DNA from: Dama dama | Lineage: Eukaryota > Chordata > Mammalia > Artiodactyla > Cervidae | Length of the DNA stretch: 64,000 nucleotides | Assembly: GCF_033118175.1 (NCBI RefSeq) | Contig: NC_083689.1 | Location: 28,006,501 to 28,070,500 of the forward strand | Direction: 5' to 3' | Shown here: positions 1 through 11,385 of the stretch, in pieces | Position numbering within the stretch: position 1 is the first letter of the stretch | How the letters are laid out: every line of letters starts with the position of its first letter | Made by a program: the position numbers and the translations under genes | Notes under the pieces: generated by a model | Databases searched by the model: none | What the model saw: only the letters and a program-made list of their open reading frames with translations | What the model was told of the DNA's origin: nothing

Positions 1-566
1 GATTCATCTGGGCAGTACTTTTGCTCTACATAGAGTCTGCTGGAAAGCCCAAGATGACCTCACTCACTCGTCTATAGCCTTAGCAGGACTGGCTGAAATG
101 GCTGGAGGCCATCTGGACCTTTTTCTCTCTCTTTGGAGTCTCTCATCTTGCAGGAACTGTCAGACTTCTGTAAGTGGCAGCCAGTTTTCAAGATAGACAA
201 AAAAAAATAAAAAGGCCTACAAGATCTCTCAAGGTCTGGACTCAGAGGTCCCAGGACATCCCTTCACCTTCATACTATTGAAGAAAGCAGATCACTAGGC
301 AAGTCTAGTTTCAAAGGGTGAACCATCACTGCCTGATGGAAGGAGCAGTGTGTGTGAACAGGGGTAAGAGAAATTGTTGGTGACTCTCTCTGTAGACAGT
401 TATTCCACATGTTCCTCCTTTGTGCCATGGTGTACCTTTAGGTTTCCCTTTCTTATTTTAGTCCAAGGAGCTCCAGGATTAACATGATACTCCATAGCTC
501 CCAATGACATAAAACAAAAACAAAGACTGTATTTTCAGATCCACAAATGAGCTCCCACCCAAGTGA
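1..566. other. No gene seen; possible degraded repeat
   Basis: No convincing open frame or RNA gene. The stretch from about 60 to 390 has the patchy look of an old, diverged interspersed repeat, but I cannot name a family. A short A-rich run lies near 200-213. Confidence 0.4.
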
Positions 567-574
567 AGGTATCA

Positions 575-1345
575 GTTCAGTTCAGTCGCTCAGTCATGTC
601 CAACTCTTTGTGACCCCATGAATCGCAGCACGCCAGGCCTCCCTGTCCATCACCAACTCCAGGAGTTTACTCAAACTCACGTCCATCAAGTCAGTGATGC
701 CATCCAGCCATCTCATCCTTTGTTGTCCTCTTCTCCTCCTGCCCCCAATCCCTCCCAGCATCAGGGTCTTCTCCAATGAGTCAACTCTTCGCATGAGGTG
801 GCCAAAGTATTGGAGTTTCAGCTTCAGCATCAGTCCTTCCAATGAACACCCAGGACTGATCTCCTTTAGGAAGGACTGGGTGGATCTCCTTGCAGTCCAA
901 GGGACTCTCAAGAGTCTTCTCCAACACCACAGTTCAAAAGCATCAATTCTTCGGCGCTCAGCTTTCTTCACAGTCCAACTCTCACATCCATACATGACCA
1001 CTGGAAAAACCATAGCCTTGACAAATGGACCTTTGTTGGCAAAGTAATGTCTCTGCTTTTTAATATGCTATCTAGGTTGGTCATAACTTTCCTTCCAAGG
1101 AGTAAGCATCTTTTAATTTCATGGCTGCAATCACCATCTGCAGTGATTTTGGAGCCCAAAAAAATGAAGGCTGACACTGTTTCCACTGTTTCCCCATCTA
1201 TTTGCCATGAAGTGATGGGACCAGATGCCATGATCGTAGTTTTCTGAATGTTGAGTTTTAAGCCAACTTTTTCACTCTGCTCTTTCACTTTCATCAAGAG
1301 GCTTTTTAGTTCCTCTTCACTTTCTTCCATAAGGGTGGTGTCATC
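575..1345 (-). mobile_element. BovB LINE, 5'-truncated 3' part
   Basis: BovB is an RTE-clade non-LTR retrotransposon of ruminants. On the minus strand the fragment encodes the end of the reverse transcriptase palm and the C-terminal region, in two overlapping frames (968-1354 and 594-1013), so a frameshift separates them. The left edge is the usual BovB 3' tail, a short iteration of CAGTT. The truncation falls inside the YADD catalytic box: both Asp codons remain but Tyr-Ala is lost. Flanking 8-bp repeats AGGTATCA (567-574) and AGGGATCA (1346-1353) look like a target-site duplication with one mismatch. Dead copy. Confidence 0.93.
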
Positions 1346-1353
1346 AGGGATCA

Positions 1354-2957
1354 AGGAAAAACATTCCTATACTTAGTGGCATGATTTGGATGAGGATGTG
1401 GCAAAGGGGCCAAGGTAAAACGAACTCACCACAGATTGTAATCTATATAAAGCTGCAAAACCAAACCAAACAGAGCTTACTAACTTTCCCACCCAAGAAT
1501 TTGAGTACAAAAGTCCTAAGAGCTTCATTCTACTTCTTTGTTTCAGCACCCAGACATCTTTAGATCACTCATGGTCATGAGGTATCAAATATCATGAAAA
1601 TGGGAGGGGGGGCTTTTTGTATTAACAATGGGCTCTTTGTCCACATTAACTGTGTCAGAGCAATACCTTGGGATGCAGAGAAATACTGTAAAAAGGGAAA
1701 CACTTTGCAGGACAAAATTTCAGGAAATATATTAGCCTCTTTACTTATCTCTGTGGCACATAGCATAGCCTAGTTTGAGTAGTGGAGTCTTCTTGCTGAC
1801 CATGGATACACAATTGGCCAGACTTCTGTGTTCTTTTTCATACATTTCTAAAGCAATCTCTGATTCTCTAGTCAGATAACTTGATGCACTGTTTTATTTT
1901 CAATTTTTTGCTTTCAAATGCACACACATAGGCTTATTTTCTTATTTTAGAATTATGTTTTAGAATTTCCATAACAATAAAACAAACCCACAGTGCAAAT
2001 GATTTATTTGATTAAGTACTGCATAATGTATGAATACAAATAGGTTGAAATTCATGATAAAATATTTGATATAGAATAGCTTTCTATAAAATTTTGAACT
2101 AGAAATTTTAAGATTAGATATTTTCTAGGATGAGTAAAGGTTTACACAAAAGCACTATTTATACATTATACAAACAGATCAATATTCATGTTTCTATTCA
2201 TAACTCAATTTTAGTGAAAAGAGAACTATACTGGCTTCTGGTCTCATCTAGTCTAGCTTGATGTAGAAGCTTGACCTAGCAATTTTATTACTTTGGAATT
2301 CATTATTATAATTTTCCATTGTTAAAACAAAGGAATAGAATAGAACTAGATTTATTCCAGTGTTTCATCTGCAGCTTAACAACTCTATCACTCCTTTATT
2401 CTGAATATGATACGTTACCAGCAAAAACCAGTACAACTCTACAACTTAGGCAGTAAATCATTTCATAGGCCTTCAAAAATCTAAATGTCCACATTAGAAG
2501 ATTGGAATTAAAGTTCCAACCAAGTCCCACTGACTCTTCCCTTGTTTTTCTGAGATACCTCACTTTTTCACATAGGAATCTTAACTGGCAAACTAACTCT
2601 CCACCTCTTTAAATGGGAAGGATGAGAAATAATGAGTTTCCGGAGGCAATGTTTCTGCTACAATCATACTTCAGCTTCTAATAAAGCCAAATTATTGTAA
2701 ATTCAAAAGTGCAACATTGCTTTCTAAGTTTAGCTTGGTTTTCTTTCTCTTTTTTTTGCAAAGATTTATTTCTACTCTCATTATTGCTGATGGTTTTCGC
2801 CATTTTTTGACCACTATCAACATAATTTTTTTAATTGAGTTGTGTAGAACAAAAAAGTGTGTTCAGAGACTGACAAAAGAAAGCAAAGAACTGGCCATGG
2901 AAAGGAGGAGGGCTTCTGCTGGAGAGCCTCCAAATCTGAACCAATCTGTTTAGGGTA
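1354..2957. other. Unique AT-rich DNA, no gene seen
   Basis: Only short chance frames occur here (for example 2717-2953, 78 codons, low-complexity and without homology I recognise). No splice, promoter or repeat structure stands out. Confidence 0.5.
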
Positions 2958-3220
2958 GCCTGGAGACTAAGAGTACTGATGGACTTTGGAATCACATAGA
3001 TCCTTAGTTGAATTCCAACTAAACCACTTTATTACCTTCATGCTCTTGGGGAAATTACTTTATGAATTTAAACCTCAATTCCTTCTTGGAATAATATTAG
3101 CAGCAGTATCATAGTCTCATATTAATGGGAAAATACATGCAAGAGCCTAGCACCAAGCATAGTCCATAGTTCATGCAGAGTCCATGCTCAAGTATTTATT
3201 ATTGTTATTATGATCATCAT
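2958..3220 (+). repeat. MIR SINE, near full length
   Basis: Ancient mammalian tRNA-derived SINE. The order of MIR landmarks is preserved: a tRNA-like start, the stretch resembling 'ctcttgggGAAATTACTT', a splice-like core, 'AAAATACATGCAAGAGCCTAGCAC', then the 3' end followed by TTATT repeats. An ATC-rich simple repeat (about 3212-3241) sits at its 3' end. Strong divergence fits its age. Confidence 0.8.
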
Positions 3221-3344
3221 CATCATCACCATGTCATCATCAAAGTCAGGATCTAATGGATCTTTCATTAAAAAGCCAAATACAAAATATCATGAATGCT
3301 AATGATATATTTGCATACTTATTATCATAAAAATCATTTTATTT

Positions 3345-3732
3345 TGTATTATTTTATTTTTTATTGTGGTAGGAGCACTTACATACCCTCTTAACAAATT
3401 TTTAAATGTACAATACATTATTGTTAATTATGGGTACAATTGTGTACAACAGATCACTAGATTTTATTCACCTTGCTTGGCTTGCAATTTATGCCCCTTA
3501 ATCAATAACTCTTCATTGCCCTCTACCCCTAAACCCTGGTAACCACCATTCTGCTCTTTGATTATATGAATTTTTCACTTAATAGTCAAATTTTAGATGC
3601 CTGATATAAGTGAATCATGTAGTATTTGTCTTTCTTTGGCTGGCTTATTTCAACTGGCATAACGTTCTCAAGGTTCATCCATGTTGTTTCATATAGCAAG
3701 ACTTCCTTCTCTTTTAAGCTGAATAGAATTTA
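3345..3732 (-). mobile_element. Old L1 3' end (L1MB/MC-like)
   Basis: Antisense 3' UTR and ORF2 end of an old mammalian L1. Landmarks in order are a T-rich edge, a segment matching the conserved 'CTCTTAACAAATTTTTAA' region, 'AACCACCATTCTGCTCTTTGATT', and the 'GGTTCATCCATGTTGTTTC' region. It abuts a sense-strand L1 piece at 3733. Subfamily name is an inference from memory. Confidence 0.75.
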
Positions 3733-4012
3733 TTTATAAAACAGAAACAGACTCACAGACATAGAAAGCAAATTCATGGTTACCAAAGGGGAAAGGTGGA
3801 GAGGGATAAATTAGGAGTTTGGGATTAACAGATACAACTACGATTTATAAAACAGATAACCAACAAGGATCTACTGTATAGCATAGGGAAGTATATTCAG
3901 TATCTTATAATAACCTATAAAGGGAAATGTATGAAAAAAAGTATATATATGGATCACTTTGCTGTATACCAGATACTAACACAATATTTTAAATCAACTA
4001 TACTTCAAAAAT
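3733..4012 (+). mobile_element. L1 3' end fragment (L1MA-like)
   Basis: Sense-strand L1 3' UTR, from the 'AACAGAAACAGACTCACAGA' region through 'AACAAGGATCTACTGTATAG' to the terminal 'TCAACTATACTTCAA'. It belongs to a different, younger type than the antisense L1 to its left, so the two are most simply separate insertions rather than one inverted element. Confidence 0.75.
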
Positions 4013-4960
4013 ATGTAATGGTATTTTGAAAAGTGGAAGGAACTGATTAGAACTGCTTTGCGGTTAAGCTAGAGGCAGAAGCCAAACTGGAAAGAACTAA
4101 GGCGTGGATAGGTATTGAGGAAATAGAGTCAGGACACATTCATGCATTTTTCCATTAAGTTTGTTTACAAAAAGGAAAGGAAAAAAATGAAACTGTAATG
4201 GAAGGGGTAGTGGGTCAAGGGAACTTTTATGTTGTAACAGGTAATTTTTCTCCAGCAATGACTGGTTCAGAAGAGAGCAATGAATTAGGAATGATAGGTG
4301 GCAACAGTAAGCAAAGTTTTAGAGATGTAGAGGAGGAGGGGTCATGAAGTTAAACTGTTGTTATAATATACTCCAACAGCATTGCTCTGTAGAAATAGGA
4401 GTATGATCACTTTTTCAACTCTAGAAGTTGGCTAATTCCTCCCCAGCTTCCCCCGAAAGTCCTTCATGTAAGCTTTAGGGACGCTTACTCCATGCACATA
4501 GCTGAGGTGCTGTCTACAAATTCCAGTGGTGAGAATGTGAACAAGTATAAAGCTGAGACATGTAGTGATAAAGATCAGAGTAGAAACAGTACTAGTAATA
4601 ATGTGCATACCTTTTTTACTGTTCCTGGAGAAACCACAGAAGCATCTAGGATAAATGTGAAGCAATACTAAACAGACCTAAAGGCTACAGGCTGAGAGTA
4701 AGCAAAACAAATGTCCATTATATCAAGATAATGTAAAGTACTGTGGACACAGAACAGATGTGAAACAAATTCACTTTGTTTCAGGAAGCATGGCAACTAG
4801 ACCTATTCAAATAATCAAGCCAAAAGCTTTCCAAGAACACAATCTATGAAAGTATATTTACTCACATTTTGTGTAACCCAACCCGGGGCTTTAGTGGTTT
4901 CAAAAATCTCAACAAATTCCTCTCTTACTCATGATACTGAGTGATTTTTTTTTTAAGCCA
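4013..4960. other. Unique DNA, no gene seen
   Basis: No supported gene. A 77-codon minus-strand frame at 4432-4665 has a hydrophobic middle but no recognisable family, no neighbours and no regulatory context, so I treat it as chance. Confidence 0.5.
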
Positions 4961-4964
4961 TTTA

Positions 4965-5045
4965 AAAATTGAATGAGATTACATGTGTGAAAGTGTGTAA
5001 ACCAGTGCCTGGTACGTAACAGGCATTTAATAACATGCTAATTAA
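4965..5045 (+). repeat. MIR 3' fragment
   Basis: Short match to the MIR 3' segment, with the typical 'CCAGTGCCTGGTACGTAA' stretch followed by a 'CATTTAATAA' ending. Confidence 0.6.
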
Positions 5046-7723
5046 GTTTGAACATTTACCCCATGGGAAATAAGTTGGGGGAAAAAAGAGACTATTTAAC
5101 ATTTGAGTCTTTGGGGGAAATTTCTGGTTAGGATTCTAGAGAAAATTTTCATTTGTTTGAATTTATTTGAGTATGAAAGAGACCAAATATTAAGTAGATA
5201 TTTCATAGAGTCATAATACTGGGGAGGGAAGAGTAGATAAGCAAGATAAGACTTTTCATAGACTGTGTGTAAACTAATTTTTCAGCCGATTGGACTTAGC
5301 ATGTGATAATGTTCTTATTGAGGCTGAATGTTTTTATTTTTATTTTATTTTTTTGAGGCTGAATGTTAAGTAGTATTCATTGTGCTAGATTTATAGACTT
5401 GGCTTTCTAGCAATAACTCCTTAGTCTGTATTTTGTCATAGCTTATAGGAATATGAGTTGAAAAGAGAAGCACTAATCTCCATTAACTACCAATATCACT
5501 TTGAAAAATTGTTCAACCAAATTTGCTTTCATGAAAGTGAATTAGAGAGCTTTCTTATAAATCTGAAAATGTAATGTTAAAAAGCAGTGTTCAAAAGCAG
5601 CCTTGGCTGCCACTAAAATATCATGAACGAATGAATTAAATGCATACTCAAACTGTGTATTATATATATTTATATTATATGTGCAGTACCAATTCATACA
5701 AAAATCACAGTAAGAGTATACTGAAGGATTTTAGGATTTTAATGAAATACATCTCTTTTCTGCTTGTAGCTTGTTTTCTGATCTACTTTCTGTAGAATGT
5801 ATGCTTTGAGTTATTGTTTTTGTGTCAAACATTGTTTTGTTCCACATAATGCACTTTCATTGCTGTGATTGTTTACGTCACTGATTGTGAATTTCATTAA
5901 TTTTTAATTACCAAAAAAGGAGCATAATTAATTGTTTTGATGTATATTCATGTTTAAGAGGAGTGACAGAAACGCTCATGTGTCATGGGTCATCTGCTAC
6001 CTTGGATGCCCAGAGAAAAGACTGGCAATTATATTAGGAGGAATAGGAGGGACAAGAAAGTTAAGTGGGAAAGATCTAGGGAAAGCAGCCCTCCTGTTTC
6101 TCTCTCTCTTTTTATTTTGATTCAGGAGTTTTACCAAAGGCAAATGACAACATATCCATCACTCAGACTCTGCATTAGTGAAAGGCATTACATGTAGATT
6201 AATAAAAGGACGACTGAAAGGCAAGTGACAAGCCTTGACATCACACAAGTTTGAAAAGGTCGACAGGGTTATATTATCTGTCAGTTGTGTTCTGAGATGA
6301 GAGGCCACTGTTCCTTACGTATCTCTTAGTAACTCTCATGCTAGTAGTGGTAGCAGGAGACAGATGGCATAACTGAGAAATCACCCTGTAAATCTGTTCC
6401 ACAATCACAATGAATCATTGAGGACAGACCACTTGAGTTTCCTGCACTGTGGCTGCCAACCTGCTGTGGTGAACCGATGACATCGTCTTTGAAGTTATCA
6501 CTCCATCAGTACTCAGCTCAGCTAGAAGCTTTCCTGGTGAGCCCTATGCTGTCACTTAAGCTCACACTGAGAAGGGAGGCACCTGATTATAAATGAACCA
6601 GCTGAAGGATCTTTAGATGTGACAATTTGAAAAGAATGTTTGTGGAAGTGGTTATTTTAGAGAGTAGCCTCAAGGGCAAATTCCAACAAAGTCAACTCTA
6701 ACACTTAAAATTAGACGGAAAGATTACTTCAACAAAGTTAAGTGACCATGAATTTGGATCTCTGAAAAGAATTTAAAGCATTTTCCTGTAACTTTAGGGA
6801 AGTTTGATTATTTTTTATAGTTATCAGTAAATACAGTGGGAAACATCATATACCCCATCTTCAATTTCCTCTCCTATGAAGCATACATCTCATACCTGAA
6901 ATTTTATAAATCTCATACCTAAAAGCTTTGACCTAGCACTTAGTGAGTTAAATTATTAGAAGAAAAATTCCTACATTTTATGGCATTTTAATACTATAAA
7001 GACAATCAGCTCAAGAAGAAATCAAGTATTTCAGTATTTCTTCAATGTATTTCCGCAAATATATTAGGTAAACTGTCTTTCAGTAAAATATAAAAGGTAT
7101 GACTAAAGACCACACCTACAGAAGACCCACTGATCCTTTCAGTGAAAATTTTTGGTACTGAGAAAAAAAAAAAAAACAGAGCTTCATGATTCTCCCAGGG
7201 GTCATTTTAGGTACATAGCAGTTTTCCTATTGACTTGTCTAACATGAATTTGTTGTAAATCACATAGTGTTTAAATTACAGTATATATTTTACTGTTAAT
7301 TGTCAAACACTGTCATCATCAGATTTAGTGACAATTTCACCTCTAATTCACACGGGAAAAACTACTCCACTCACACAGTCTCAGTTCAGAATTTTCTGGG
7401 ATATTTGATCAACTTTAAGGAGCCATCAAATTTCCCTCTATCTGCTTCTCCAGTCCATCCTCAACCATGTTCTTTGCCATCCTTTCTCCCCATACCTCAG
7501 CAACATTTATCCTCATGCCATTATCCAAGCAAGCCTAGTATCTTTTTCATCAGAAAGGGCACCCCACCTCTAGTTTCTGCCAAATTTTCTCCAGCTTGCT
7601 GGATAACTTCAATTCACCTTCTATTAATGTTATCCCTTCCAATCCTTCATTCTACTCATCAGTTTTCATAGACTCCTCTAAGCAAGACTCATCATTCCCT
7701 TTCCTTTAACTCTCTTCTCCAAG
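5046..7723. other. Unique AT-rich DNA, no gene seen
   Basis: No gene supported. Small frames at 5985-6197 and 7300-7671 have no recognisable family. The segment contains a direct-repeat-flanked T-rich scar (5318-5367), a cluster of possible transcription-factor sites near 5860-5935, and an A14 run near 7164-7178. The pyrimidine-rich 7400-7720 stretch may be a very old repeat that I cannot name. Confidence 0.45.
5318..5367 (-). mobile_element. Tail-only retroposition scar
   Basis: Two perfect 15-bp direct repeats TTGAGGCTGAATGTT (5318-5332 and 5353-5367) flank a 20-bp run made only of T with three interspersed A. This is the form expected when the L1 machinery inserts little more than a poly(A) tail on the minus strand. 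A simple tandem duplication with slippage is the alternative. Confidence 0.6.
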
Positions 7724-7924
7724 GCCCTAATGCTGGGAATGACTAAAAGCAAAAGAAGTGGGTGGCCGAGGACGATGTGGCTAGATAGCATCACTAACTC
7801 AATGGCCATGCATTTGACCAAACTCCAGGACATAGCGGAGGATGGAAGAGCCTGGCGTGCTGCAGTCCATGGAGTCACAAAGAGTGACATGATGTAGCAA
7901 CTGAACAACAACGACGACAAAAAA
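7724..7924 (+). mobile_element. BovB 3' end fragment
   Basis: Sense-strand terminal 200 bp of BovB, covering the last coding part (the 'TGGCGTGCTGCAGTCCATGG' block) and the 3' tail, where the normal CTGAA iteration has drifted to AACAACAACGACGAC. Diverged and non-coding. Confidence 0.85.
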
Positions 7925-8455
7925 TTAAGTCCCTTAAAACTTTGAGCCTTTATTAGACTCTTTATCACGATGCACTCTAATTCTTGACCTATCACACTAT
8001 TATTCTTCTCTTCTAAAGTCCATCTTAATTTCAATGGTGATACATGGGATTGTGTGGTGATGAGGAACAGTCAGTCACATGGCATCTGAAAAGATGCCAA
8101 ACCCCCTAGGTTCAGAGGAGTATTCTCTGAATGTTTTTCTTGAAGCCTCTATTGTGGGGTTTGAGGTAAATGTCTATAATCCTCTCTGATGGAGCCAGGG
8201 AGGGGACATTCCACAATTTTTCAATGCACCTCTGCTAAGACATCTCTCTAAGTTTCTTCAACCTCAGTTCTTTCATATGTTCTTTCTAGATATCATTACA
8301 AAAGTGGTAATTCGTTTACCTCTTCTATGAGCCCCAAATAAGGAGTGCAGTACTTGGTTTTGAAGTGTGCAGGTGGTTGCTAAATTTTGTTTTGCTTTTG
8401 ACCTTTGGGGAATTTAGCTAAAACTGAGACCAAAAATTATTTAGAGAGGCAAGGT
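7925..8455. other. Unique DNA, no gene seen
   Basis: No coding or repeat signal recognised between the BovB fragment and the next SINE. Confidence 0.5.
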
Positions 8456-8463
8456 GAGCCCAG

Positions 8464-8587
8464 AGCCGGAGAAGGAAATGGTAACCCACTCCAGTATTCT
8501 TGCCTGGAAAATTCCATGGACAGAGGAGCCCGACAGACTACAGTCCATGGGGTCACAGAGTTGGACACAACTGAGCACTCACATGGC
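8464..8587 (+). mobile_element. Bov-A SINE monomer
   Basis: Ruminant SINE derived from the BovB 3' end, without the tRNA part. It begins at the 'GGAGAAGGAAATGG' block and ends at 'GACACAACTGAGC'. Flanking 8-bp repeats GAGCCCAG (8456-8463 and 8588-8595) are a perfect target-site duplication. The frames 8405-8599 and 8454-8732 are passive readings through it. Confidence 0.9.
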
Positions 8588-8595
8588 GAGCCCAG

Positions 8596-10307
8596 GTAAA
8601 AGACTTCTGGAGAAAAACCCTAAGTTTCTCATATACTTACAGAGGAATCTGAGGACATGTAAAATGTGCTGTGTGTCCCAAGTGGGCAGAAAGTTTGAAG
8701 GAGTGGACCTGCATCATGTCTCCCTGCCATGAAGATGCCCATCAGAAGGAGGTGGACTGGACAGTTCCTTGGAGTGATTAGAATAAGAAATGCTTAGAGT
8801 CGACCCCCCACAGTAACGCCAGGTAGGTCAGTACAAACACATACTTGGAAGCTGATTCAGAGCCAAGACTCATCTGTGTAGTGACACTGTGTGAATTAGA
8901 AAAAATTCCACAGCAGGACACAACCTGGAAGCAGAGTTCATGTTATACTGCAGCCCAAACGTGTCCCCTTTGCTGAGCAGTATTATGCAATTACATGATT
9001 TCTTTCTTTTGAATTTCCTACTTTAAAATGACCATCTGTCAACATACTGAGAACGCTATAATGAATTTTATTCCTAAAGCATTTTTTTTACCAACTTAGA
9101 ATAATATTTTTCAGGCAAAAAAAAAGAACCAAACATAACTTGGTTTTAAATATCTATTAAAGACACTCGTCATCAGAGAAGAAAATACTGAGAACTCATC
9201 CTTATCTCCATGCCATCCATGAAGATTCATCTGTCAGGAATCTTAGTTCCTGAATCATGAAGATCCTTTGATTTGAAGGTTTTCCAACTGGTGCCACAAA
9301 ACAGACATGCCTTATCAAGTCACATGTGGTTAGCTGCTTCCACAAAAAATGCCCCATAAGCTGTCATAAAAAGCATTTCTACTAGTGATCTGCGGCATGT
9401 GTTTCTACAATGAGTTCTTTTGAAGTTGATACTTCCTAGTAGAAAGGCATTCCTCAGTGTGCACTTAAAAAATTGATTACAGTGCCCATTTATATCCTGG
9501 GGCATGAGAGCTGGGATGATTTTCATACCTGAGAAATGCTGCCTTCTTCCTTAAGTGTAAATACACTAAACTCAAAATTCTTGCTAACCATAAGACTTAC
9601 AGACCATGTTAGTAAAACGTGGGCACATTTCAGTCAGTATATGAATCATATTCATAACCAAATCTCATAAAAACTTTGCCATCCTGGTCTGTAAGTTTTC
9701 TACAATTGTAATTCTGGTGACTAGGAGATATTGGGTTTATATTATGAGGAGCTGGATGTTTTAACTGTTCATCATCAGCTTCTGTCCGTGTTTGGAAAAA
9801 TTCCCCACAGAACTTCAAACAGAAGTACATATTTTCATAAGTCCTTGTTTCTTATAATATGATTCCCTTTTCTTATAACTCTGATACTTGCTCTGGGTCA
9901 TGGCAGATATTTGCTTATCTCCACTGGATGGCTTTAAACTGAATTGTTTAAAACAGTAATGGGAAATAAGAGGAGGGAAGGGGAAAGGAGGGAAATGACT
10001 TAACAACTTTTAACAGTTTCTGAACATAGATTCTCTCTTTCTCTGTGTCAGATAGTTTCTTATAACACAACACACCCAATTTATCTGCTTTTTTTTTCCT
10101 TAGCCATTGTAAATAAATATGTAAAAAATACATTATAATCATATGCTAAGCCATACATAATATATGAAACATAAACCACTAGTATTATTATCATTTTGTA
10201 CTATCCATATTTATTTATACTTACTCTCATTTTAATCATTTTTGTTTCTCTTCCTGCCACTTGGCATCACAGATCTTCCATTTGAAATCCTGTTTATTCC
10301 CTTCAAG
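8596..10307. other. Unique DNA, no gene seen
   Basis: Several short chance frames only (minus-strand 9320-9526, 9630-9830, 9815-10006, 9948-10142). None has a recognisable domain or splice context. Confidence 0.5.
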
Positions 10308-10498
10308 ATCGTCCCAGGTGGCTCACTGTTAAAGAATCCATCTGCAATGCGGGAGACAAGGTTCAATCCTTGGCTCCGGAAGGATTAGCAAATGGCAACC
10401 TACTCCAGTATTCTTGCCTGGAGAATCCCATGGACAGAGGAATGTGGTGGGCTACAGCCCAAGAGGTCTCAAAAGAGTCCAACACGACTTAGCACAGC
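10308..10498 (+). mobile_element. Bov-tA SINE
   Basis: tRNA-derived head ('CCCAGGTGGCTCACTGTTAA', then a degraded B-box region) joined to the Bov-A body and the 'CCAACACGACTTAGCA' end. The B-box area has changes that would weaken RNA polymerase III initiation. Confidence 0.9.
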
Positions 10499-10655
10499 AC
10501 TATATATTCTTCTCAAAGAGATGTTTTTCTTCCCAATAGTAAGCTCTACTTGTAATAATTATTTCAGCATTGTTTGCATGAAAATATAATTTTCCACTTT
10601 AATTTTTGAAAGGCACTTTTGCTTGTATAGAATTCTATTGGCAGTTATTTTCTTT

Positions 10656-10750
10656 TTTTTTTTTCTTTTTTTCTTTTTATTATTATTATTATTTTTTTTT
10701 CCAGTGGGTTTTGTCATACATTGATATGAATCAGCCATGGATTTACATGT
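10656..10750 (-). mobile_element. Young ruminant L1, extreme 3' end
   Basis: About 95 bp: a long T/ATT-rich tail (antisense poly-A), then the characteristic ruminant L1 3' end 'CAGTGGGTTTTGTCATACAT', truncated after 'TTACATGT'. The flanking 19-bp target-site duplication ATTGGCAGTTATTTTCTTT (10637-10655 and 10751-10769) is perfect, so the insertion looks recent. The 84-codon frame at 10606-10860 only reads through the T-tract. Confidence 0.92.
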
Positions 10751-11385
10751 ATTGGCAGTTATTTTCTTTCAGCATTTTGAAAATATTATTCATTTATCTC
10801 TTATTTTCCACTGAAGTTGTAGAGAAGAAGTTAGGTTTTAATTTAACTGTCACACATTAGAACATAATCCTTCAAGTTTTCTTCTTAATCTTCTGATGGC
10901 TTTTAAATTTTCTTAGTTCAGTAGTTACTGATATGATTAGTTGTGGGTTTTCTTTTGTATTAACCTTGTTTGTTGCTCAGTCTTTTTGAAAAATGGATTT
11001 CTGTTTTTTTTATCAGTTTCACAAAGATTGCATTTTTCTTCTGTCCTTTAGGATTCCAAGTACAATTATGTTAAACATTCTTATTCTACCCTCTATCTCT
11101 CTTGCTGTTTTATTTCTGCCTTATCTTTGTCTCTCTGTGCATTATTCAAGATATCTTCCACTTTGCTCTTCCACTAAACAAATTATTTCTCAGCTGCTTT
11201 TAATTTGTTCTTAAACCATACATTGAGTTTCTCTATTTTTCACTTCTAGGCTTTCTATTTTTTAAAATATATAATTTGCAATTTTCTCCTGATAATTTCA
11301 ATTCTGGATGTTATCATCCTACATATAGCATAATTATTTCAAAATTTATTTGATATTTGCAGCTCCTGTAGTTCTGCTTCTATAG

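Noticed and set aside
3345..4012. Opposed L1 pieces considered as one twin-primed element
   Set aside because: The antisense part runs from its own 3' UTR and is of an older L1 type than the sense part, so two insertions are more likely.
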